A stretch of DNA of 52,780 bases from Candidatus Omnitrophota bacterium. Its GTDB lineage: Bacteria; Hinthialibacterota; Hinthialibacteria; Hinthialibacterales; Hinthialibacteraceae. The DNA lies in contig JBFMBP010000107.1 of NCBI GenBank assembly GCA_040755155.1, positions 6,781-59,560 on the forward strand. Direction: 5' to 3'. Below, piece after piece: positions 1-7,000 of this stretch (position 1 is its first letter; each line of letters opens with the position of its first letter). Below the pieces are notes generated by a model. It worked only from the letters and a program-made list of their open reading frames with translations, was not told the origin of the DNA and did no database searches. Position numbers and translations under genes: made by a program.

Positions 1-2
1 AC

Positions 3-149
3 CGCAACCGGCTGCTGGATATGGCGCGGCTGAGCGCGCATGGAAAGTATCTGGAAAGCGTAGGATTAGGCGCCGACTTGCCGGAGTGCGTGAAAGTGGA
101 TACGTCCACCCTAACGCCGGAGATGCGGGGGGGGCGGATCGTAGTTTGA
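3..149 (+). CDS. 2-phosphosulfolactate phosphatase-like protein (ComB family), C-terminal 48 residues only
   Basis: The reading frame is open from the window edge and stops with TGA at 147-149. The visible residues include SAHGKYLESVGLGADLPEC. This fits the tail of the ComB family, where a G-x-L-x-x-L-G-x-x-x-D-L-x-x-C pattern comes just before the C-terminus. ComB removes phosphate from 2-phosphosulfolactate in coenzyme M synthesis, but the family is widespread in bacteria where its role is unclear. The gene runs off the left edge, so length and active site cannot be judged. It ends 32 bases before the next gene on the same strand and probably shares its transcript. A run of eight G at 127-134 lies near its end. 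The identification rests on a short tail. Confidence 0.55.
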   Translation, partial: RNRLLDMARLSAHGKYLESVGLGADLPECVKVDTSTLTPEMRGGRIVV

Positions 150-181
150 ATGAGGAATGATGAAAAAGCATAGGTATTCTT

Positions 182-1351
182 ATGAAGCGTTTTCATATTG
201 CCACGGATAGCGAAATCCTCGCCGGAAAAGTTACAGACGCCTATTTCGTCCGGACCATGGAAGTACTCGAACAGACGGATGCCAGCAAACCGGTAGTTAT
301 GGAGATTCGCGCGGCGTCCCTGCCAGCGAAATGGGATTGGGCGGTCTTGGCGGGCGTCGAGGAATTAGTCTTCTTCATGGAGGGGATTCGCAAGCCGGTC
401 GATTTGTTCTGCCTGGACGAGGGGACGCTATTCCGGGCAGGCGATCCGGTGGGTTATGTTATTGGAGATTACAAAGATATCTGTATATACGAGACGGCCA
501 TATTGGGCTTATTGTGCCAGGCGTCCGGCATCGCGACGCGGGCGGCGCGCTGCGTAAAGGCGGCGGAAGGCCGGGCTGTGCTGAGTTTCGGAGCGCGGCG
601 GCTGCATCCCGCCGTGGCGCCGCTGGTGGACCGCAACGCCTTTATCGGCGGCTGCGTAGGGTTTTCCAGCGTTATCACCGGAGAACTGCTGGAAAAGAAT
701 GCCGCCGGAACGATGCCCCATTCGTTGATCTTGCTGGTGGGGGATACGGTGGAAGCGTCGGAGATGTTCGACGCCTACATTCATCCCAAAGTTCCGCGCA
801 TTTCGCTGATTGATACGTTCAACGACGAGAAGTTCGAAGCCATCCAGACGGCGGAGGCGATGGGGGATAAACTCTACGGTGTGCGCGTGGATACGCCCGC
901 CTCGCGCCGGGGCAATATGCTGGACTTACTGAAGGAAATCCGGTGGGAGTTGGATATCCGGGGGCATCAGAAAGTGCGGATCGTAGCCACGGGAGGCATC
1001 GACGAATATAAGATTATGGAATTGAATCCCGTCTGTTACGGCTACGGCGTGGGAACCGCCATCAGCAACGCCCCGGTTGTCGATTTCGCCATGGACATCG
1101 TGGAAATCGATGGCCGTCCCATCGCTAAGCGGGGGAAACTATCCGGCAGGAAGCGATTGTTGGCGCAAGGGAATAGCTATAAGGAAAGAGAGATCGTCTT
1201 CTGGAAAGGGGACGATCCCCGGCAATCGCAGGATTTAATAACGGCGAAGACGAAACAAGGCGTCCGGACCGCCGATTCGCCGCCGGCGGATCGCATCCGC
1301 GAACATGTTCTGCAACAACTAGCTAACGTCCCCTTGGAAAGTTTGCGGTGA
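182..1351 (+). CDS. Nicotinate phosphoribosyltransferase, archaeal-type subgroup
   Basis: This enzyme joins nicotinate to phosphoribosyl pyrophosphate, giving nicotinate mononucleotide in NAD salvage in the cytoplasm. The 389-residue protein shows the signatures of the short archaeal/bacterial subgroup: SFGARRLHP near residue 135, an IGG-x-VGFSS stretch near 155, GTMPHSLIL near 175, VATGGIDEYKI near 280 and YGVGTAIS near 300, a phosphoribosyl-binding barrel. About 60 C-terminal residues after GKLSGRKR are less conserved. The ATG start was kept because the residues after it already match the family N-terminus. The stop overlaps the GTG start of the next gene (GTGA at 1348-1351), so translation is probably coupled. 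The ComB-like gene lies just upstream. It could be a related phosphoribosyltransferase, but the fit is good over most of its length. Confidence 0.88.
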   Translation: MKRFHIATDSEILAGKVTDAYFVRTMEVLEQTDASKPVVMEIRAASLPAKWDWAVLAGVEELVFFMEGIRKPVDLFCLDEGTLFRAGDPVGYVIGDYKDICIYETAILGLLCQASGIATRAARCVKAAEGRAVLSFGARRLHPAVAPLVDRNAFIGGCVGFSSVITGELLEKNAAGTMPHSLILLVGDTVEASEMFDAYIHPKVPRISLIDTFNDEKFEAIQTAEAMGDKLYGVRVDTPASRRGNMLDLLKEIRWELDIRGHQKVRIVATGGIDEYKIMELNPVCYGYGVGTAISNAPVVDFAMDIVEIDGRPIAKRGKLSGRKRLLAQGNSYKEREIVFWKGDDPRQSQDLITAKTKQGVRTADSPPADRIREHVLQQLANVPLESLR

Positions 1352-2967
1352 ACGTCATGCCTTCGCCCGGCGAAAGCGGAAATATCAATAACGCTGGCCG
1401 CCATTCCTTGTCAAAACTTTTTCCCTTCCTTCAAAACGATTGGCCGTTGCCGCTGTTGCTCGCGGCGCAAGTTATCCTCAACCTTCCGGGAATCCTGATC
1501 CCCCCGTTGTGGGTGGATGAAGCCTATTCGGCGATATTGGCGCGGCGAACGCCGGGGGAGATATGGCGGTCTATGGTTTACGATGCAGGACCGCCGCTGT
1601 ATTACCTCTTACTGCATGGCTGGCGGTTTGTTTTCGGCGAATCGGAAGCAGCGCTGCGGGGGATGTCGCTGCTTTTTGCCCTATTAACTACCATCGGCGT
1701 TTATTTCTTTGGGAAGCTCTGTTTCGATAAAAAAACCGCGAGTTTCGCCTCGTTGTTATGGATATGCGCGCCGTTGTGCGTTTTCAACGCGGGGCAGGCG
1801 CGGAACTATACCCTCTTATCCGCTCTCAGCGTGGGTTTGGCGCTGGGAGCGGTTTTCTATTGGCGCAAACCGCGAAAATGGACATGGGCGGCTTCGCTGG
1901 CGTTACTGACGGCGGCGGTTTATACCCATAACGCTGCCTGGTTCATGGCGCTGGCCATACTTGCGGGGCTATGGGCGCTTGGCCGGGGGGATTATGGCTA
2001 TGCGCCCTTATGCAATTGGGGAACTATGCTAGGCGGCGCCTTGCTGTTATACCTGCCGTGGACGCCGACGCTGCTTGCCCAAATGCGGATAACGGAGAGG
2101 ACGATTGGGTGGGTGGAAAAAGCATGGTCGCCCTGGTCTATTGGATGGACGATGAATGCGTTGATTCCCGGCGGCGCCATGCCTCCCTACATCGATTTGC
2201 CCGTTTTCCCCGCTTATCTTTATGGGATAGCCATTTTGCTATGGACGGCGCCGCTGGTTCCTGCGCTATTGGGCATGATGCAGCCGCAAGGAAAAATGCT
2301 GCGGTTTTTGACGGCGTTTTTTTTGGTTGGACTCGCCGGACCTTACCTCTATTCGTTGATATGGAAGCCCATTTATTTAGTAGGACGGACGGATTTTTTT
2401 CTAACGCCGTTTTGGTGCTTGCTGGCAGGCGCCGCCGTTTCGCAATTGCAACGGAAATGGTTGGGCAACCTATTGATCGCTATCCTCGCGGCTCAGAGTT
2501 TGGGATTAAGCTTATACATGGAGTTGCGAGATCAGGAACGCAGCGAATTGGACATTGTCCGATACCTGGAACAGCGAGGAAAGCCAGGCGATGCGGTTCT
2601 ATGCACTGGCCTGACCCGTCCGCCGATGGAGTATTATTTAAAACCGAAAGGTTTTCGCATTCTTTCCTATCCTCGCGATATGGCGCAACACTTGGCGCAC
2701 TTGAACGAAGAATGGTACGCGAAGAACGTTGACCTCGACGCCGAGGCGCAGGAGTGCATAGAGGAAGCAAAAAGCGTTCTTACGGGCCAAGGGCAGCTGT
2801 GGGTGATCGGCAGCGAGCGCAGGATCAACGAGCCGTTGTTCGAACAGTTGCAGCGGGAGAAAACTCTGCGCGGCTTGAATCGGGTGCAGACGCCGAAAAT
2901 GGGATTGCGCAAAATCGGGGAGCCTTTGTTTATTCTGCCCTACTTGCAGGCGAACGATGCGGGATAG
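1348..2967 (+). CDS. GT39-family membrane glycosyltransferase (dolichyl-phosphate-mannose mannosyltransferase-like)
   Basis: This is a polytopic inner-membrane glycosyltransferase that should move a sugar from a polyprenyl-phosphate donor to a glycan, lipid or protein on the outer side of the membrane. The 539-residue protein has a first membrane segment near residue 35. It is followed by the first-loop motif PLWVDEAYS, whose D-E pair is the usual catalytic or metal-binding acid pair of GT39/GT-C enzymes. A PLYYLLLHGW stretch follows, then about ten further hydrophobic segments and a soluble C-terminal domain from about residue 400. The GTG start at 1348 overlaps the previous stop; an ATG at 1357 is an alternative. 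Its end overlaps the start of the next GT39 gene by 11 bases. The acceptor and sugar cannot be read from the sequence. Confidence 0.8.
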   Translation: MNVMPSPGESGNINNAGRHSLSKLFPFLQNDWPLPLLLAAQVILNLPGILIPPLWVDEAYSAILARRTPGEIWRSMVYDAGPPLYYLLLHGWRFVFGESEAALRGMSLLFALLTTIGVYFFGKLCFDKKTASFASLLWICAPLCVFNAGQARNYTLLSALSVGLALGAVFYWRKPRKWTWAASLALLTAAVYTHNAAWFMALAILAGLWALGRGDYGYAPLCNWGTMLGGALLLYLPWTPTLLAQMRITERTIGWVEKAWSPWSIGWTMNALIPGGAMPPYIDLPVFPAYLYGIAILLWTAPLVPALLGMMQPQGKMLRFLTAFFLVGLAGPYLYSLIWKPIYLVGRTDFFLTPFWCLLAGAAVSQLQRKWLGNLLIAILAAQSLGLSLYMELRDQERSELDIVRYLEQRGKPGDAVLCTGLTRPPMEYYLKPKGFRILSYPRDMAQHLAHLNEEWYAKNVDLDAEAQECIEEAKSVLTGQGQLWVIGSERRINEPLFEQLQREKTLRGLNRVQTPKMGLRKIGEPLFILPYLQANDAG

Positions 2968-4693
2968 TCGCAATCGAAGCCGCATAATTCTGCAGGAGGC
3001 CGCCATCCTTTTGGGATTGGGCGTATTCTCCCTTCTTTTGCATTCATGGTATTTCAACGTTTTCTTGAACGTCATGCCCAACGCGTTGCAGCCCGCCAAC
3101 GACGCTAAAAGTTATTGGGAGATGGGGCTGAAGATTTATCGCGATGGAATTTTTCTCCCCAACGACGGGCCTTACTACCAGGCGCCTCTCTATCCCTATT
3201 GGCTGGCGGGATTACATTACTTCGGCTTTCATCGCATCGTGGAAGCGCTGCGCATCCAAGAGTGGATGAGCATCGCCAACGTTTTGTTATGTTATTCGGC
3301 GGGGCGGCTGGCGGCGGGGCGGCTGACGGCCGCGCTGGCAGCGGCGTTGTTCGGATTATGCCATTATTCCTTGTTCTTCGCTTCCAAAATGCTGGCGGAG
3401 ACGCCGGGGATTTTTCTCTTCCTCCTCTTTTCCATTTTCTTCTTGCTATGGATCAATAAGAATAAAACGGCATGGCTGGCCGTTAGCGCCTTCTGTTTCA
3501 GCTTGGCGGTTTTGTGCCGTCCCAATCTGCTGTTCTTCTTTCCGCCGGTGTTGCTGTTTTGTTTTATTGGACGGAGTGGAGAAGCAAGAACAATTGCCAT
3601 TCCTGGTTTGAATCTTTCGCTCGATAGGCGAGGGATATTGTTTTCCAGCGTATTTTTATTAGGGATTCTACCGGCGCCGTTGCGGAACGGAATTGTGGGA
3701 GGGGATTGGGTTCCCATCTGCGCCAATTCGGGCGTGACATTGTATATGGGAACCAACGAACAGGCTGAAGGGGGACTGGCATCGGTGGAAGGACTTTCCA
3801 ACGACATTGAAAAACAATATACCCAAAGCATCGAACTGGCGTCGAAGCTGGCGGGGAAGGAATTGCCGCCATCGCAAGCGTCGTCGTTCTGGATGAAAAA
3901 AACCGCCGCCTGGGCGCTGTCGCATCCGGGAAAGTTGTTGGTTTTGGAGATCAAGAAACTATTATGGGCGCTGTACTCGGCGCCGCCCGCCGTGAATTAC
4001 TCGGCGCATTTCGAAAGCGAATGGATCGGAGGATTGAAAGCGCTGAGTTGGCTCACCTGGCTGAGCGTCTGGGGCGGCCTCTTGGCTTTGCCTTGGCTGT
4101 GGAAGGGTCGAACGGAGCGCTTTTTTCTGAGCTTATGGGGCGGGTATTTGCTTTTGAGTTTGGTTTATTACGCCTCGGACCGTTTTTTGGCGGGGATGCT
4201 GCCGTTTACGTCCATTTTGACGGCGATGTGGATTGAAGCGGTTTGGCGGCGATGGCGGGAGTTCCCTTGCACTTGCCTTTGCCCTCACCCAGAGGGAGAG
4301 GGAATTTGTTTGGGTAAAAGAGTTCTTTCCATCGTGATGAAGTGTACGGCGCGGCCCATCCTGCTTATTTGGATTGGGATTACGTTTGTTCTTACAGCGA
4401 ATCCTTTTCTAGCGTGGAACCGGGAGCGGGAGATTGGGATGGGATGGTACAACCTCGGCGTGTTTTACGAAGAAAAAAGCAACGATCTACGGGCGATGGA
4501 GAGTTACGAGAAGGCGCTGGAAGCCTGCCCGGTTTTACCGGCGGCGATGTTGAACTTGGGCGTACTCTACGCCGAACAAGGCGATCTGGAAAAATCGACG
4601 CAATTGTTCCTGAAAGTATTGTCCATCGAACCGAAGAACCAGACGGCGCAACGGAATCTGAAGATCAACCGGGAACGGATGAATGATAAATGA
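2957..4693 (+). CDS. GT39-like membrane glycosyltransferase with C-terminal TPR repeats
   Basis: This 578-residue protein has an N-terminal anchor near residue 15, an extracytoplasmic loop with NDAKSYWEMG and a PYYQAPLYPYWLAG motif typical of GT-C/PMT-like enzymes. About nine hydrophobic segments follow to roughly residue 480. The last 90 residues form two TPR-like helices pairs (WYNLGVFYEEKSNDLRAMES and NLGVLYAEQGDLEKSTQLF). It probably acts with the preceding glycosyltransferase, whose end it overlaps by 11 bases. An oddity is a short cysteine- and proline-rich stretch near residues 436-455. It is encoded by a copy of the dispersed CCCTCACCC/GGGAGAGGG palindrome that sits in frame between membrane segments. 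The gene ends in a short ATGA-type repeat. The fold is clear; the substrate is not. Confidence 0.72.
   Translation: MRDSRNRSRIILQEAAILLGLGVFSLLLHSWYFNVFLNVMPNALQPANDAKSYWEMGLKIYRDGIFLPNDGPYYQAPLYPYWLAGLHYFGFHRIVEALRIQEWMSIANVLLCYSAGRLAAGRLTAALAAALFGLCHYSLFFASKMLAETPGIFLFLLFSIFFLLWINKNKTAWLAVSAFCFSLAVLCRPNLLFFFPPVLLFCFIGRSGEARTIAIPGLNLSLDRRGILFSSVFLLGILPAPLRNGIVGGDWVPICANSGVTLYMGTNEQAEGGLASVEGLSNDIEKQYTQSIELASKLAGKELPPSQASSFWMKKTAAWALSHPGKLLVLEIKKLLWALYSAPPAVNYSAHFESEWIGGLKALSWLTWLSVWGGLLALPWLWKGRTERFFLSLWGGYLLLSLVYYASDRFLAGMLPFTSILTAMWIEAVWRRWREFPCTCLCPHPEGEGICLGKRVLSIVMKCTARPILLIWIGITFVLTANPFLAWNREREIGMGWYNLGVFYEEKSNDLRAMESYEKALEACPVLPAAMLNLGVLYAEQGDLEKSTQLFLKVLSIEPKNQTAQRNLKINRERMNDK
4265..4312 (+). 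repeat. Dispersed CCCTCACCC...GGGAGAGGG palindrome inside a coding region
   Basis: The core at about 4280-4303 reads CCCTCACCCAGAGGGAGAGG. Related palindromes lie between genes at about 34580-34612, 41912-41999, 44338-44380 and 52486-52556. Here it lies within the second GT39 gene and is translated in frame. Confidence 0.65.
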
Positions 4694-4783
4694 TAAATGA
4701 AAAAAAACATCTCATCGAGGGTGGCAAAGGCATGGCGAAGCCAGCCTTTGAAATTGTCGTTAAAACGGCGGATTATTGTAATT

Positions 4784-4833
4784 TGCCCCTTTAAAGGGGC
4801 ATTTGATAATAGCCCAGCCTTTTAAGGTTGGGA
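4784..4833 (+). repeat. Multi-hairpin dispersed repeat, copy a
   Basis: A perfect GCCCCTTTAAAGGGGC palindrome is followed by ATAATAGCCC and a second inverted repeat (CCCAGCCTTTTAAGGTTGGG). Other copies lie at about 16595-16640, 19733-19803, 21797-21882 and 24680-24766. It sits just upstream of the toxin promoter. Confidence 0.8.
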
Positions 4834-4838
4834 AAATC

Positions 4839-4867
4839 TTGACCATACGTAAACTATAGGTTACAAT
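4839..4867 (+). promoter_or_regulatory. Sigma-70 promoter and palindromic operator candidate of the toxin-antitoxin operon
   Basis: A TTGACC box at 4839-4844 and a TACAAT box at 4862-4867 are separated by exactly 17 bases. The toxin ATG begins at 4874, only six bases after the -10 box, so the transcript should start at or next to the start codon (nearly leaderless). A 16-base near-palindrome, GTAAACTATAGGTTAC at 4849-4864 (14 of 16 positions symmetric), covers the spacer and the start of the -10 box. This is a natural site for repression by the downstream HTH antitoxin. Promoter and palindrome are seen; the regulator is inferred. Confidence 0.65.
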
Positions 4868-4873
4868 TCCTGT

Positions 4874-5200
4874 ATGAAGAAAATACTCAAAATTTATAGA
4901 ACGGAGAACGGAAAAGAACCATTTTTGGATTGGCTTAACACTCTAAGAAAAAAGGATAAACCGTCTTTTTTCCGTATACGTGACCGTTTAAACCGTATCG
5001 CCGAGCAAGGAAATTATGGAGATTATAAGGCTGTGGGAGAAGGTGTTTATGAATTGCGTTTTTTCTTTGGTTCGGGTTATCGCGTTTATTTTGGGGAAGA
5101 TGGCGAGACGATTGTTTTGTTATTGTGTGGAGGTGGAAAGAGTTCGCAGCGGCAAGATATCAAGAAAGCTAAAGAATACTGGAGTTTATACCATGAATGA
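4874..5200 (+). CDS. HigB/RelE-type toxin, phage-derived Gp49-like (addiction module killer) family
   Basis: This 108-residue basic protein belongs to the RelE/ParE superfamily, whose HigB-like members cut mRNA on the ribosome. Family hallmarks are the opening YRTENGKEPFLDWLNTL, the helix KPSFFRIRDRLNRIAEQGNY and the strand block VYELRFFFGSGYRVYF, where basic and aromatic residues form the active surface. The end, SSQRQDIKKAKEYW, matches the usual DI-x-x-A-x-x-Y tail. The gene is toxin-first, as in higBA. The antitoxin ATG at 5193 overlaps the toxin's last codons by eight bases, so they are translationally coupled. There is no Shine-Dalgarno sequence, in keeping with a near-leaderless message. 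Function is inferred from family membership. Confidence 0.88.
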   Translation: MKKILKIYRTENGKEPFLDWLNTLRKKDKPSFFRIRDRLNRIAEQGNYGDYKAVGEGVYELRFFFGSGYRVYFGEDGETIVLLLCGGGKSSQRQDIKKAKEYWSLYHE

Positions 5201-5546
5201 CGCGGGAAGGGAAAAGCGTTTAAAGAAACTGGAGGGATATCGGGATTTCCGGGCATATTTCGTCAAGGACCTTCGAGATCATCCCGAAGATATCGATGGA
5301 TATCTGGAGATTGTGATCGAAGATTATGAAAAGGATCGGGATGCGGCGGCTTTTTTATTGGCGCTGCGCACAATCGCCGAAGCGAAAGAAGGAATGACTT
5401 CTTTAGCCAAGAAAACCAACCTTACGCGCCAAGCTCTCTATAAAGCCCTATCCTCCAAAGGCAATCCTCGTCTTGAAACCATATGGTTGATTCTCAACGC
5501 GCTGGGATACAGTATTTCCATCAAACCGTCTCCCGCAGCGCAGTAA
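5193..5546 (+). CDS. HigA-type antitoxin with Xre-like helix-turn-helix
   Basis: The 117-residue partner of the preceding toxin should bind it and repress the shared promoter. The start chosen is the ATG at 5193, which overlaps the toxin stop and begins MNDAGREKRLKK. An in-frame upstream ATG at 5016 would lie deep in the toxin gene and is unlikely. The N-terminal half (FRAYFVKDLRDHPEDIDGYL) is the toxin-neutralising segment typical of addiction-module antidote proteins. The C-terminal half holds the HTH: TSLAKKTNLTRQALYKALS is helix 2, turn and helix 3, followed by NPRLETIWLILNALGYSISI. This ending is characteristic of the family. The strand-matched promoter with its palindrome is at 4839-4867. 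Confidence 0.88.
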   Translation: MNDAGREKRLKKLEGYRDFRAYFVKDLRDHPEDIDGYLEIVIEDYEKDRDAAAFLLALRTIAEAKEGMTSLAKKTNLTRQALYKALSSKGNPRLETIWLILNALGYSISIKPSPAAQ

Positions 5547-5619
5547 ATATCGCATCCGTTTTTCCTATTTCATCCTCCAATGCGAAATGGATTTCAATCC
5601 ATAAGAAAATATCTCCCGT

Positions 5620-5979
5620 TTAGAATTGAGAAGCGGTTTTTTCTCGACTCCGGCGTACGCGATGAATGAATAACCCCACAGCGTATCCGGCGCTGTAATA
5701 GAAAATGCTGCCGCTGATAAGATAATAATAGATTTGGAAGGTGATGAAATCGCCCCAATCGAATTGAGATCGCATCCGATCTTCGAAGAGGCTATTCACA
5801 ATAACGCAGGGATAATCCACCGTCTCGATGAATTGGACAAGCGTGGAAGGTCTGATAATATCGATGGAGACGCCTAAAACCAACGCTATAAAAATCCATA
5901 GATGAATAAGGAAAAAAGCCAACGCTAAATTCCGCGGCCAATTCGAATTGAACCAGGAACGAAATTTCTTTTCCCCCAT
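5620..5979 (-). CDS. Small membrane protein of unknown function
   Basis: I do not recognise this 119-residue protein. It starts at the ATG at 5979 with a basic amphipathic N-terminus (MGEKKFRSWFNSNW). A membrane segment follows at residues 17-40 (LALAFFLIHLWIFIALVLGV). An extracytoplasmic-looking loop holds one cysteine. A second hydrophobic stretch at residues 80-104 (YYYLISGSIFYYSAGYAVGLF) leads to a basic tail RVRRSREK. This gives a two- or three-pass inner-membrane topology with both ends probably inside. It converges on the antitoxin gene and stands alone on its strand. It could be a divergent member of a small DUF family; no enzyme motif is visible. Confidence 0.55.
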   Translation of the reverse strand: MGEKKFRSWFNSNWPRNLALAFFLIHLWIFIALVLGVSIDIIRPSTLVQFIETVDYPCVIVNSLFEDRMRSQFDWGDFITFQIYYYLISGSIFYYSAGYAVGLFIHRVRRSREKTASQF

Positions 5980-6136
5980 AATCTGACCCGTTCTCGAATG
6001 TTTCCAATATCCATTCCTTGTTTTTCTAGGCGATCGATCGTCCTATGAGATTGTTCATGGCGTCAAGCGCCGTTGCGATATAATAGAAATAAAACATCTT
6101 TCTGCCGGAAGCCTTCTAGGAATGGGGAGGAGAGGA

Positions 6137-6991
6137 ATGACGAATACGCGCCGGGGAAGCCCAGGCTTTTCTTTGATCGAATTGTTGATCGTATTGCTGA
6201 TTGTAGGTTTGCTTTATGTGGGGCCGCAGGTGATCCCGCTTTGGCTGGTCGAATTGATTCTCTCCATCGGCTGGTTCGCGTTTCAATACTTCTTTATCAA
6301 ATGGCTTATCCGGCTTTCCATTCTTTCCAAAGGGTATTTTCAAGAGTATAAAACGCTGTTGGTTTGGGGCTATCAAACGCAAATCGTCGCCGCATACATC
6401 TTGCGGTTTTACGTTTTGAGAGATGCCGACATCGCTTATTTTCATAAACTGGGAATTTCGTATCTGGGAACCTACGTGATTTTCTTTGTTCTGCCATTGG
6501 CGGGGATATGGATTTTTCACCCCCTTTTCCACCCCAAAAAAGAAGCGGCGAAATGGGATGCGAAGACCGTTAAAAAAATTGCCCTGCAATGCGTCCAGGC
6601 GCAGAAGTTTTACGAACGCTATCCCAAATGCCGGATTTACGTTTTCGATCACCCGCTTAAAGACCGATACGTCCATTGCGTATTCACGCAGCGCATCCGG
6701 CGCCATGAACGGGAGGATTTATTCGAAGATCGGCTGCTGGAGGTTCCCGTGGATTGGAAGAAGCGGACGGTTTGGGAGGAAGAAATCCAGCAGCGCCGTT
6801 ATATTTTTCAGAGCGGAGAAAATGGCAGTACCGTATTGGAATTGCCCGCTGGCGACTCCTATCCCAGAAAAGAAGAACCGCTGGAGGAGGAGAGTCTCCA
6901 GCGGTTCGACGATTCTTTCAATCGATTTCCTTCTCTCGATTCCGCGCCGCTTCCGGCGGCGATTCAGCGGTCTCCTTACGAAATCGTATAA
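6137..6991 (+). CDS. Prepilin-like N-terminus joined to a multi-spanning membrane protein, function unknown
   Basis: The first residues, TNTRRGSPGFSLIELLIVL, form a classic type IV prepilin signal: a basic leader, the G-F cleavage site, glutamate at +5 and a hydrophobic helix. The ATG at 6137 is preferred over 6122 because GGGGAGGAGAGG lies just before it. A normal pseudopilin would continue as one globular domain. Here at least three more hydrophobic segments follow (VIPLWLVELILSIGWFAFQYFFIKW, LLVWGYQTQIVAAYILRFY and YLGTYVIFFVLPLAGIWIF), then a soluble acidic C-terminal part of about 150 residues. The product might be a membrane protein that only mimics a prepilin leader, or a true substrate of the prepilin peptidase. 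It is convergent with the FecR gene, nine bases apart. Confidence 0.6.
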   Translation: MTNTRRGSPGFSLIELLIVLLIVGLLYVGPQVIPLWLVELILSIGWFAFQYFFIKWLIRLSILSKGYFQEYKTLLVWGYQTQIVAAYILRFYVLRDADIAYFHKLGISYLGTYVIFFVLPLAGIWIFHPLFHPKKEAAKWDAKTVKKIALQCVQAQKFYERYPKCRIYVFDHPLKDRYVHCVFTQRIRRHEREDLFEDRLLEVPVDWKKRTVWEEEIQQRRYIFQSGENGSTVLELPAGDSYPRKEEPLEEESLQRFDDSFNRFPSLDSAPLPAAIQRSPYEIV

Positions 6992-7000
6992 TATCCTTCT

